Counted from the stretch's first letter, positions 7,662 to 13,628 are shown. The stretch is DNA of 14,160 nt from Planctomycetota bacterium (GCA_026692885.1 JAPLNJ010000007.1:1-14160); one strand, 5' to 3'. Made by a program: numbers and translations. The notes: a model not told the origin generated them from the sequence alone.

Positions 7662-7675
7662 CCCGCATCATTCCT

Positions 7676-7815
7676 GTAGGGTGGGCCAAGGTCGCGCAAC
7701 ATCTCGGTGGGCCTTCGCCAGCCGTTCCCGCCGTAATTCAAAGTACGACGCCGCAACCACGTTTGACACAGCGACCACGGCCCACCAGGAACACGGCTGG
7801 CTCGACCCACCCTAC
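7676..7815. repeat. GTAG...CTAC inverted-repeat element 2
   Basis: Begins GTAGGGTGGGCC and ends GACCCACCCTAC, so the outer 10 bases are inverted copies of each other. A second GGTGGGCC at 7711-7718 and GGCCCACC at 7782-7789 repeat the pattern inside. It fills the gap between the convergent kinase gene and the minus-strand 150-aa gene and may serve as a two-way transcription end. Its ends match element 1 (GTAGGGTGGG). Confidence 0.6.
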
Positions 7816-7836
7816 CAAACCGAGGCATCATCCGGA

Positions 7837-8289
7837 TTAGTACAGAGCGATCTTTCGCTTGGAGATCGCCGGTTCTTTTTGCACCAGACTACTCGCGTTA
7901 ATTCGCTTCCTGTGGTCCGTCAGGTAGATGATTCTGCCCGGCGCCCCCCGAAAGTCCTTTTCTCGAAACACCTGGACCATGCCTTGCAGCTTATTGGGAT
8001 TCTTGGTTGTCTCGGGATCCAAAAGAATCGCCTGCAGTTTGGCGAGATCGGCCGGACTGATATAGGCGTAGTCTTCGAGATTCGTATTCTCGCCATCGCG
8101 AACCTGGACGCAGAACCTCGAAAAGTTCTTGCCATTGACGAGCGTATATCGATAGACCGTGCCGGTCTTGGTGGTGATCACAAAATCTTCAACATAGCTG
8201 GCTTGAGGGACCAGCTCTTCCTCCTCGGCGCGTTTGACGACCCCATAGTGTACTTTCTTGACGACTAGGCTATCCCCGGGTTTTGTCAT
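7837..8289 (-). CDS. Conserved-looking hypothetical protein, 150 aa
   Basis: A 150-residue soluble protein that I do not recognise. It has no signal peptide, membrane segment or cysteine cluster (one Cys, in RFCVQVRDG). It is a mix of charged residues and beta-type stretches (FVITTKTGTVYRYTLVNGKN, GRIIYLTDHRKR). The start is well supported: AGGAG stands 7 bp before the ATG at 8289, and a good sigma-70-like promoter lies about 45 bp farther upstream. Amino-acid composition and the balanced frame look like a real gene. It is single, with its own promoter, divergent from the SnoaL-like gene and convergent with the mfn operon. Function unknown; an internal beta-rich domain binding a partner or ligand would be a guess only. 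Confidence 0.75.
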   Translation of the reverse strand: MTKPGDSLVVKKVHYGVVKRAEEEELVPQASYVEDFVITTKTGTVYRYTLVNGKNFSRFCVQVRDGENTNLEDYAYISPADLAKLQAILLDPETTKNPNKLQGMVQVFREKDFRGAPGRIIYLTDHRKRINASSLVQKEPAISKRKIALY

Positions 8290-8332
8290 GGACCAACTCC
8301 TGGCTGCTCACCCAACAAACTGGCACGATGAT

Positions 8333-8361
8333 ATTCGAAGCCAAAGGTGTCGATTTGTCAA
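8333..8361 (-). promoter_or_regulatory. Sigma-70-like promoter of the 150-aa gene
   Basis: On the minus strand a perfect TTGACA (8361-8356) is followed after exactly 17 bp by TCGAAT (8338-8333, four of six to TATAAT). Transcription would start near 8325, giving a leader of about 35 bases that contains the AGGAG ribosome-binding site. Confidence 0.45.
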
Positions 8362-8437
8362 TCAGATATTCTCATCAGGCGGAAGCAGGAGGGCAGGAAC
8401 GGGTTTGCAGAAGACAGGTAAACGTATGAGAAAAGTC

Positions 8438-8505
8438 GTAGCTGAATTCGTGAGAATTCGGGCCGCTAGTTCGCGAAACCTCCGAAATCTCACGACTTTC
8501 GCTAC
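8438..8505. repeat. REP/BIME-like pair of GTAG-headed hairpins
   Basis: On the plus strand GTAG (8438-8441) is followed by the stem-loop CTGAATTC-GTGA-GAATTCGG. On the minus strand GTAG (8505-8502) is followed by CGAAAGTC-GTGA-GATTTCGG, again a stem around a GTGA loop. Thus two related units, each a GTAG plus an 8-bp stem and a GTGA loop, face each other across a short spacer. This is the arrangement of paired REP elements (BIMEs), where a GTAG-type tetranucleotide sits at the foot of each hairpin. It lies between two divergent genes, upstream of the SnoaL-like gene. Confidence 0.65.
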
Positions 8506-8569
8506 GAACCCGCTCCTCAAATGGTAAATTGCGATTCGAGAGTTCCGGAATTTCACAAAGGAGAAACGC

Positions 8570-9460
8570 ATGAAACGGGTAATGCTGACTGCTGCCATGA
8601 TGGGTTGGTGTCTGGCGTCGGCCGTCGGGGCCGAAGCCGATCGCCAAGCTGCCGATGAGGCGACGATTCGTAAGGCCGTGGAGTCTTACGTCGCCGCGTT
8701 CAACCGAGGGGATGCGAAGGCTTTGGCGGCGATGTGGGCGCCGGAAGCCGTGTACACGAATCCGGTCAGCGACGAGCAGGTCGTAGGCCGTGCGGCCATT
8801 GAAAAGCAGTTTGTCGACATCTTTACCCAGGCCAAAGGTGTCAAACTGGAGACGCAAACGAATTCCATCCAGTTCATCTCGCCCAGCGTGGCGGTGGAAC
8901 ATGGAACGGCCAAGGTCATTCGCCCTGATCAAGCACCGGAAGAGAGCGAATACACCGCCATCTACGTCAAGCGTGATGCCCAGTGGTTGTTGGACCGCGT
9001 GACGGAGGAAGAAGTGCCGGTCGTCACGTCGCACTACGAGCAACTGAAAGACCTGGAGTGGCTGATCGGCCGTTGGGTGGATGAGGATGACGAGGCCACG
9101 GTGGTCACCGAATGCAACTGGACGAAGAACAACAATTTCGTCACGCGTTCCTTCACCGTCCAGGTTCGGGACCAGATCGACATGGCCGGGATGCAGATCA
9201 TCGGCTGGGACCCGTCGACCAAGCAGATTCGGTCTTGGGTCTTCGATTCGGACGGTGGGTTCGGCCAGGGAATGTGGAAGAAGAAGGACAACCGCTGGTA
9301 CGTCCAGCAAAGCGGAGTTCTGCCCGACGGGCGGAAGTCCTCGTCTGTGAACATCATCACGTACGTGGATGACAACACGTGTACCTTGCAGTCCGTCAAC
9401 CGCACGGTGGACGGCGAGATGTTGCCGAATGTCGACGAAGTCAAGATCGTGAAGGAGTGA
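8570..9460 (+). CDS. Secreted SnoaL-like (SgcJ/EcaC family) protein with C-terminal beta domain
   Basis: A 296-residue exported protein. The ATG at 8570 has a strong AAAGGAG 7 bp upstream and starts a signal peptide (MKRVMLTAAMMGWCLASAVG, cleavage after GA). Residues about 27-145 form a SnoaL-like/DUF4440 domain: DEATIRKAVESYVAAFNRGD, ALAAMWAPEAVYTNP, VVGRAAIEKQF and the closing EYTAIYVKRDAQWLLDRV, as in the SgcJ/EcaC set of cone-shaped small-molecule-binding domains. Residues about 152-296 form a second beta-rich domain starting LKDLEWLIGRWVDE, lipocalin-like in style (DUF1579-like, tentative). The two-domain form is common among planctomycete exported proteins as I recall. No catalytic residues can be assigned and the ligand is unknown. 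The 3' end appears to be echoed in a degraded copy at 11392-11421. Confidence 0.82.
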   Translation: MKRVMLTAAMMGWCLASAVGAEADRQAADEATIRKAVESYVAAFNRGDAKALAAMWAPEAVYTNPVSDEQVVGRAAIEKQFVDIFTQAKGVKLETQTNSIQFISPSVAVEHGTAKVIRPDQAPEESEYTAIYVKRDAQWLLDRVTEEEVPVVTSHYEQLKDLEWLIGRWVDEDDEATVVTECNWTKNNNFVTRSFTVQVRDQIDMAGMQIIGWDPSTKQIRSWVFDSDGGFGQGMWKKKDNRWYVQQSGVLPDGRKSSSVNIITYVDDNTCTLQSVNRTVDGEMLPNVDEVKIVKE

Positions 9461-9476
9461 TCGCGCGGCCTTCGGG

Positions 9477-9530
9477 ACTCGTTCCCAGGCTCCGCCTGGA
9501 AACGCACTGCCTTGGAGGCTCCGCCTCCCC
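9477..9530 (+). repeat. GTTCCCAGGC-type hairpin repeat, copy 1 left
   Basis: CTCGTTCCCAGGC-TCC-GCCTGG-AAACG followed by the palindrome GGAGGC-TCC-GCCTCC at 9514-9528. The same sequence with small changes occurs at 11438-11491, in inverted form at 9711-9751 and 11668-11711, and in a related form at 13960-13986. This is a repeat family, not a single terminator. Confidence 0.75.
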
Positions 9531-9608
9531 GCAATGGACTTGGAGCCAGAAACCTGGCCAGGAGTGCCTTGCAGGCAGAGTCTAATGTGGCCGGTGGCCG
9601 CAAACAAA

Positions 9609-9664
9609 GTAGTCGTCACGCTCCGCCGTGACGACATGTCATCACGACGGAGCGTGATGACTAC
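9609..9664. repeat. GTAG...CTAC element 3, 56-bp near-perfect palindrome
   Basis: The 56 bp are their own reverse complement except for three positions in each arm, and each of those would still pair as G-U in RNA. Each half also folds alone: GTAG then TCGTCACG-CTCCGC-CGTGACGA, and the inverted half TCATCACG-ACGGAG-CGTGATGA then CTAC. This is two GTAG-footed hairpins face to face around a central ACATGT. Confidence 0.8.
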
Positions 9665-9710
9665 AATGATGCGCTCACGGCGTACGCTTGTTCTCACGGA
9701 AGACTCTCAT

Positions 9711-9751
9711 GTGCAGCGAGTTCCCAGGCAGCGCCCGGGTAGCGAGAAACG
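9711..9751 (-). repeat. GTTCCCAGGC-type hairpin repeat, inverted, copy 1 right
   Basis: GTGCAGCGAGTTCCCAGGC followed by GCGCCCGGGTAGCGAG: the reverse-orientation relative of the repeat at 9477-9511. With its partner it brackets the GTAG...CTAC element. It forms part of the 5' leader of the glycine-rich gene. Confidence 0.6.
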
Positions 9752-9797
9752 ACAATCGTCCAAGAACAAATCACCAAATCCAATACGAGGTCGAATT

Positions 9798-11180
9798 ATG
9801 AAACGGTTTTCTCTGCTAGTGGTGGTCGTGTCGGTAGTATGCCTCTCAGCGACGAGTGACCTGCTGGCCCGTGGCGGAGGCGGTGGAGGTGGTCGTGGCG
9901 GCGGCGGTGGCGGTGGCGGCGGCGGCGCTCGATCGAGCGCGCCGGCCAGCCGTTCTCCTTCGGTCAGTGCCCCCGGCCGGTCGTCGGCACCTGCTGCCAG
10001 TCGGCCGGCCACCCCGGCGGCCCGCCCCAGCACAGGTGCCGTGGCTGGTGCCGGTGCTCGTCCCAGTACGGGTGCCAAGCCGGCTGCCGGTGCTCGTCCC
10101 AGTACGGGTGCCGTGGCTGGCGCCGGTGCTCGTCCCAGTACGGGTGCCAAGCCGGCTGCCGGTGCTCGTCCCAGCACAGGTGCCGTGGCTGGTGCCGGTG
10201 CTCGCCCCAGCACCGGCGGAACGGCCGGCGCGGGGGCTCGGCCCTCGCACGGTGACGTGCAGAACTTCTTGGGCATGCCGAAGGCCTCGACGGGCGCCGT
10301 GGGCGGTGCAGCCTCCGGTGCACGTCCCGGAGGAGCCATCGCTGCGGGAGCGGCCGGTGGCGCCGCCGCTGCCTTCCTGCAAGGCGGCGGCGCGGGAGCT
10401 CGGCCGGCAGCCAGCACGCGCGCGGGTGTCGAGAATCGGGCGGGGACGGCTCGGACCGACGCTCGTACGGATCGCCGTGACAATCTGGCGAGCAATCGGC
10501 CCGACCGGATCGAGAACCAGCAACAGCGGACGGAGAATCGGGGCCAGCGGCGCGATGAGGTCCGCAATCAGGTCCGGGACAACCATCCGCGGATGGCCTT
10601 TTGGTCAGACCATCCAGGCTGGGGTGCCATGCGCATGACGCGTCCGTATCGTTGGGCCACGTGGGGCGCTCTGACCGGCTGGCTCGGCGCCGGCTGGGGC
10701 CAACCCGCGTCCTACGATTACGGGGGAAACGTGTACTACGAGGGGGATACCGTCCAGGCCGGGGACCAAACCGTACCGGCCGAGGAGTACACGCAACAGG
10801 CCGAACAGATCGCCGCCAGTGCACCGGAGGTAGCGCCGGAGAAGGCGGAGTGGATGCCGTTGGGTGTGTTCGCCCTGACGCAGGACGGGCAGGCTGCCGG
10901 ACCGGATCCGTCCCTGTTTCTGCAACTGGCCATCAGCAAGGAGGGCGTCCTTCGCGGCACGTTCAACAACGCGGCCACGAGCCAGACGCAGACCATCGAA
11001 GGCATGGTCGACAAGAAATCCCAGCGGGCCGCTTGGACCGTGGCTGGCAAGCCCCAGCCCATCATGGAAACCGGACTGGGGAATCTGACCGAGGACACCG
11101 GGCCGGCACTGGTGCATTTTGCCGATGGCTCGACCCAACAGTGTCTGTTGGTGCGGCTGGAGGAGCCCAAGAGCGAGTAG
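9798..11180 (+). CDS. Gly-rich secreted repeat protein ('mu-protocadherin-like'), copy A
   Basis: A 460-residue exported protein, first of a tandem pair. The ATG at 9798 has GAGG 7 bp upstream and begins a signal peptide (MKRFSLLVVVVSVVCLSA, cleavage near LLARG); the open frame farther upstream is discarded. Order: a glycine-rich run (about 26-45); Ser/Pro/Ala; six 12-residue tandem repeats RPSTGAxxxAGA/RPSTGAKPAAGA (about 76-147); QNFLGMPKASTGA; an Ala/Gly hydrophobic stretch; an Arg/Asn/Asp-rich segment (NRPDRIENQQQRTENRGQRR); a Trp-rich block DHPGWGAMRMTRPYRWATWG (about 272-290); a Tyr/acidic segment; and a conserved ~110-residue C-terminal domain starting AEWMPLGVFALTQDGQAAGP (about 350-460). 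The order matches planctomycete proteins annotated 'mu-protocadherin-cell-surface protein', a misleading name. Likely cell envelope. Compare copy B at 11754-13211. Confidence 0.85.
   Translation: MKRFSLLVVVVSVVCLSATSDLLARGGGGGGGRGGGGGGGGGGARSSAPASRSPSVSAPGRSSAPAASRPATPAARPSTGAVAGAGARPSTGAKPAAGARPSTGAVAGAGARPSTGAKPAAGARPSTGAVAGAGARPSTGGTAGAGARPSHGDVQNFLGMPKASTGAVGGAASGARPGGAIAAGAAGGAAAAFLQGGGAGARPAASTRAGVENRAGTARTDARTDRRDNLASNRPDRIENQQQRTENRGQRRDEVRNQVRDNHPRMAFWSDHPGWGAMRMTRPYRWATWGALTGWLGAGWGQPASYDYGGNVYYEGDTVQAGDQTVPAEEYTQQAEQIAASAPEVAPEKAEWMPLGVFALTQDGQAAGPDPSLFLQLAISKEGVLRGTFNNAATSQTQTIEGMVDKKSQRAAWTVAGKPQPIMETGLGNLTEDTGPALVHFADGSTQQCLLVRLEEPKSE
10023..10238 (+). repeat. Six 36-bp tandem coding repeats
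   Basis: Six units of exactly 36 bp (12 codons), each starting with CGT/CGC for Arg and encoding RPSTGAVAGAGA, RPSTGAKPAAGA, RPSTGAVAGAGA, RPSTGAKPAAGA, RPSTGAVAGAGA and RPSTGGTAGAGA. The first four alternate between two forms, giving a 72-bp higher-order period, a sign of recent unequal crossover or slippage. Confidence 0.9.
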
Positions 11181-11239
11181 TCCACAGGCAAGGAAGAAGG
11201 AAACAGGAATTTGAGCAAGGCTGGGACGGGATGCGTTAG

Positions 11240-11335
11240 GAGTCCCTCGCTCGTCAGATCAAGCTTGACGTGGTGCCGCCCGGCACGAAGCAGACGCCCA
11301 AGCCCGAGGGGATCAAGGACTGGAACGCGATCTGA
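11240..11335 (+). pseudogene. C-terminal relic of an unidentified protein
   Basis: A 31-codon frame opened by a TAG and closed by a TGA reads ESLARQIKLDVVPPGTKQTP then KPEGIKDWNAI. It has no start codon, but its composition and clean ending look like the tail of a protein gene rather than random GC-rich DNA. I do not recognise the family. It lies between copy A and the copy-2 repeat block, so it may be what is left of a gene displaced by the duplication. Confidence 0.3.
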
Positions 11336-11391
11336 GAGCCGAAGCCAAGCGCGGCCCGGCTCGAAGACAGATGGGAACTCTACGACACGCC

Positions 11392-11421
11392 GTCGAGGAA
11401 GTCGAGATCACGAAGCAGTGA
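11392..11421 (+). pseudogene. Relic of the 3' end of the SnoaL-like gene
   Basis: Matches 25 of 30 bases of 9431-9460, the last codons of the SnoaL-like gene, and reads VEEVEITKQ-stop against VDEVKIVKE-stop. The similarity continues without a break into the repeat block that follows the stop in both places. Upstream of 11392 no similarity is visible by eye. It most likely marks the left edge of the duplicated unit, though it might belong to the repeat itself. Confidence 0.45.
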
Positions 11422-11437
11422 TCACGCGGCCTTCGGA

Positions 11438-11491
11438 GCTCGTTCCCAGGCTGCCTGGGAACGCACTGCATCGGAGGCTCCGCCTTCCCGG
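11438..11491 (+). repeat. GTTCCCAGGC-type hairpin repeat, copy 2 left
   Basis: CTCGTTCCCAGGC-TGCCTGGGAACG (11439-11463), a nearly perfect hairpin, followed by CACTGCATCGGAGGCTCCGCC. It is the counterpart of 9477-9530, with a shorter loop and a more complete stem (GTTCCCAGGC paired with GCCTGGGAAC). Confidence 0.75.
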
Positions 11492-11547
11492 AGTGGACTT
11501 GGGGCCCGAGCCTGGCCAGGAGTGCCTTGCAACCTGGCGAATCGGTG

Positions 11548-11606
11548 GTAGGACGGATTGGCACTTCGCTTCCGAAACATCGGGCCGAAGTACCAATCCG
11601 TCCTAC
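11548..11606. repeat. GTAG...CTAC element 4, 59-bp hairpin
   Basis: GTAGGACGGATTGGCACTTC is paired with GAAGTACCAATCCGTCCTAC, 20 of 21 bases counting the adjoining G/C, around a small inner stem (CCGA-AACA-TCGG). It occupies the position held by the unrelated element 3 in copy 1 of the leader. Confidence 0.82.
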
Positions 11607-11667
11607 GGTCAAACTACGGACTTGTTCTTTTCCAGCCACTAAGCATGTATTCACGGAAGACTCTGCT

Positions 11668-11711
11668 GTGCAGCGAGTTCCCCGGCAGAGCCCGGGAGCG
11701 AGAAACGATAG
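11668..11711 (-). repeat. GTTCCCAGGC-type hairpin repeat, inverted, copy 2 right
   Basis: GTGCAGCGAGTTCCCCGGC-AGA-GCCCGGGAGCGAG, inverted relative of 11438-11463 and counterpart of 9711-9751. It is part of the conserved leader before copy B. Confidence 0.6.
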
Positions 11712-11753
11712 TCATCCAAGAACAAATCACCAAATCCAAGACGAGGTGGAATC

Positions 11754-13211
11754 ATGAAACGGTTCTCTCTGCTAATGGTGGTCGCGTCGGCAGTATGTCT
11801 CTCTGTGACGGGTGACCTGCTGGCCCGTGGCGGAGGCGGAGGTCGTGGCGGCGGTGGGGGAGGAGGCTCCCGTGGCGGCGGCGGCGGCTCGCGTGGTGGC
11901 GGTGGTGGAGGCATGAGCCGTCCAAGCCCGTCGGTGAGCCGTTCGCCTTCGGTCAGTCGCGCGTCGCCGTCTGCCAGCCGACCGTCTGCCAGCCGGCCGT
12001 CGACACCGGCGGCCAGTCGCCCCAGCGTTGGCACGCGTCCCAGTCCGGGCGGCTTGCCCGGCGTTGGCAACCGTCCCAGTCCGGGCGGCTCGCTCGGCGT
12101 TGGCAACCGTCCCAATACGGGTGGCTCGCCCGGCATCGGCAACCGTCCCAGCGTTGGCACGCGTCCCAGCACGGGCGGGTCGCTCGGCGTTGGCAACCGT
12201 CCCAGCACGGGGACGCGGCCCTCGCGAGGCGATCTGCAGAACTTCTTGAACGTGCCCAAGCCCTCCACGGGCGCGATTGGCGGAGCCGGTTCGCGGCCCG
12301 GCGGCTCGAATCTGGGCGCGGCCGTCGCTGGCGGAGTTGCCGGCGGCGCAGCGGCCGAGTTCCTGCAGAATCGTGGCGGAGCGGGGCGGCCGGCAGCCGG
12401 TCAACTTCCGGGTCTCGAAAATCGGCCCGGCGCGGGGCGAGTGGAAAACCGCGCTGACCTGGCAGGAAATCGCACCGCTCGTGTCGAGAATCGCGGGGAT
12501 CGGCGCAGCGACATGGCGGCCAATCGACCCGACCGCATCGAGAACCGCCAGGAGTATCGTGACAATCGGGTCGAGCGTCGCGACGAAGTCCGCAATCAGG
12601 TCCGGGACAACCATCCGTGGGCTGGCTTCTGGGCGGACCATCCGGGCTGGGCTGCCATGCGCATTACGCGTCCGTATCGTTGGGCCACGTGGGGCGCAAT
12701 CACCGGCTGGGTCGGCTACGGCTGGAGCGAACCCACCTCGTATTCCTACGGCGACAATGTGTACTACGAGGGCGATTCGGTCTACAACGGGGAGCAGGTC
12801 GTGGCCACGGCCGAGGAGTACACGCAGCAGGCCGAACAAATCGTCAGCAGCGCTCCGGAGGTCGCCCCGGACAAGGCCGAATGGATGCCGCTGGGTGTGT
12901 TCGCCCTGACGCCGGACGGCCAGGCGTCCGGGCCGGATCCGTCTCTGTTTTTGCAGCTGGCCATCAGCAAGGAGGGGGTCATCAGCGGCACGTTAAGCAA
13001 CTCGGCCAGCAACACCACACAGACCATCGAAGGCATGGCCGACAAGAATTCCCAGCGGGCGGCCTGGGCCGTGGCCGGCAAGACTCGGCCGATTATGGAA
13101 ACCGGCATCAGCAATCTGACCGAGGACACGGCACCGGCACTGGTCCACTTCGCCGACGGCCAAACCCAGCAATGGCTGATGGTGCGGTTGGAGGAACCGA
13201 AGAGCAAGTAG
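11754..13211 (+). CDS. Gly-rich secreted repeat protein ('mu-protocadherin-like'), copy B
   Basis: A 485-residue exported protein, second of the tandem pair. The ATG at 11754 follows GAGGTGG and starts a signal peptide almost identical to copy A (MKRFSLLMVVASAVCLSV). The architecture is the same: Gly/Arg-rich run with GGGGSRGGGGG units; Ser-Pro/Ser-Arg segment (SRSPSVSRASPSASRPSASR); 12-residue repeats of the form RPSPGGSLGVGN; DLQNFLNVPKPSTGAIGGAG; an Arg/Asn/Asp-rich segment longer than in A; DHPGWAAMRITRPYRWATWG; and the conserved C-terminal domain from about residue 375 (AEWMPLGVFALTPDGQASGP to VRLEEPKSK). The signal peptide and the C-terminal third are nearly the same in A and B, while the repeat segments share a 12-residue period but not the unit sequence. 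A has one Cys in the C-terminal domain (QQCLLVRLEE) where B has Trp. Role unknown; surface or periplasmic structural protein is the best guess. Confidence 0.85.
   Translation: MKRFSLLMVVASAVCLSVTGDLLARGGGGGRGGGGGGGSRGGGGGSRGGGGGGMSRPSPSVSRSPSVSRASPSASRPSASRPSTPAASRPSVGTRPSPGGLPGVGNRPSPGGSLGVGNRPNTGGSPGIGNRPSVGTRPSTGGSLGVGNRPSTGTRPSRGDLQNFLNVPKPSTGAIGGAGSRPGGSNLGAAVAGGVAGGAAAEFLQNRGGAGRPAAGQLPGLENRPGAGRVENRADLAGNRTARVENRGDRRSDMAANRPDRIENRQEYRDNRVERRDEVRNQVRDNHPWAGFWADHPGWAAMRITRPYRWATWGAITGWVGYGWSEPTSYSYGDNVYYEGDSVYNGEQVVATAEEYTQQAEQIVSSAPEVAPDKAEWMPLGVFALTPDGQASGPDPSLFLQLAISKEGVISGTLSNSASNTTQTIEGMADKNSQRAAWAVAGKTRPIMETGISNLTEDTAPALVHFADGQTQQWLMVRLEEPKSK
12018..12221 (+). repeat. 36-bp and 18-bp tandem coding repeats
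   Basis: Units starting with CGT/CGC for Arg: three 36-bp units in a row (12036-12143) encoding RPSPGGLPGVGN, RPSPGGSLGVGN and RPNTGGSPGIGN, another at 12162-12197, and half-length 18-bp units RPSVGT at 12018-12035 and 12144-12161. The period equals that of copy A though the unit is different. Confidence 0.85.
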
Positions 13212-13628
13212 CTGGGCCCGGGTGAATCGCGTCAGGCCATCGGCACCAAGCGTGTCCGCCGACGCCACGTGGGCGAGACGGGGCGGCGTGGTTGGGGATA
13301 TGCGAGTTGTTTTGGACTTTCCGGAAAGCTCGCCGACAGGACCTATGCCAGACGAAATGACACTGCACGCCATGCCGGTCGCAAGTATTTCGACGCCACG
13401 CGGCGTTCCCATATCATCAGTTCTGCCGGTTCTTCTTACGTGATATTTCTGCGGTGTCGATTGTAGACGTAACAGCGGTTTAGATAATCGAAGCCGATGT
13501 GTGGTTCTCACCTGTCGTGTCCGATTCATCAATGCTGCTGTCCGAAATGGAGAAGCCAATTCTCCGGTGGCAGACCAACGAAGATGTCTGCTTTAGCCAA
13601 AAAACACCCGGAAGACAGGAGATACCAA
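13212..13628. other. 417-bp region without a recognisable gene
   Basis: Only short frames with unbalanced composition occur on both strands. A perfect 12-bp palindrome CTTTCCGGAAAG lies at 13317-13328, and a small stem ACGCC-ACGC-GGCGT at 13393-13406; neither is followed by a T-run. Base composition becomes more AT-rich after about 13430, as expected upstream of a gene. The last bases carry the GGAG ribosome-binding site for 13629. It shows no similarity to the region after copy A. Confidence 0.5.

Larger units (their letters stand above)
9461..9797. other. Intergenic leader block of duplicated unit, copy 1
   Basis: No gene is seen here; a forward frame running into the next gene is accidental. 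From left to right it holds a GTTCCCAGGC-type hairpin and a GGAGGC/GCCTCC palindrome (9477-9530), a stretch shared with copy 2 up to about 9585 (TGGCCAGGAGTGCCTTGCA), a GTAG...CTAC element (9609-9664), and a leader shared with copy 2 from about 9690 to the ATG at 9798. The shared leader includes an inverted GTTCCCAGGC element and the segment AAGAACAAATCACCAAATCC before the ribosome-binding site GAGG. It is about 90% identical to the leader at 11646-11753. Confidence 0.7.
11181..11753. other. 573-bp intergenic block with gene relics and leader copy 2
   Basis: No intact gene is seen. It contains a coding-like relic (11240-11335), a second relic resembling the 3' end of the SnoaL-like gene (11392-11421), a GTTCCCAGGC-type repeat (11438-11491), a stretch shared with copy 1, a GTAG...CTAC hairpin (11548-11606), an inverted GTTCCCAGGC-type repeat (11668-11711) and the leader of copy B. 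Order and sequence follow 9431-9797 except in the middle, where a different hairpin is present. Confidence 0.7.

Noticed and set aside
8375..9697. Minus-strand 440-codon frame opposite the SnoaL-like gene
   Set aside because: Runs through repeats and antisense to a gene with signal peptide and known domain; no coherent domain or start signal.
9534..9797. N-terminal extension of glycine-rich protein A by 88 codons
   Set aside because: The extension translates the intergenic hairpins; the ATG at 9798 has a ribosome-binding site and a signal peptide identical in style to copy B.
10023..10238. CRISPR-like regular repeats
   Set aside because: The 36-bp units are directly adjacent with no spacers and code for a periodic protein segment.
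9707..10567. Minus-strand Pro/Ala-rich frames opposite the glycine-rich gene A
   Set aside because: Proline runs are the antisense reading of the glycine and 36-bp repeats; such mirror frames are expected.
13222..13443. Short frames on both strands between copy B and the Cys-rich gene
   Set aside because: No start signals, no recognisable motif, and overlapping frames of equal quality; treated as non-coding.
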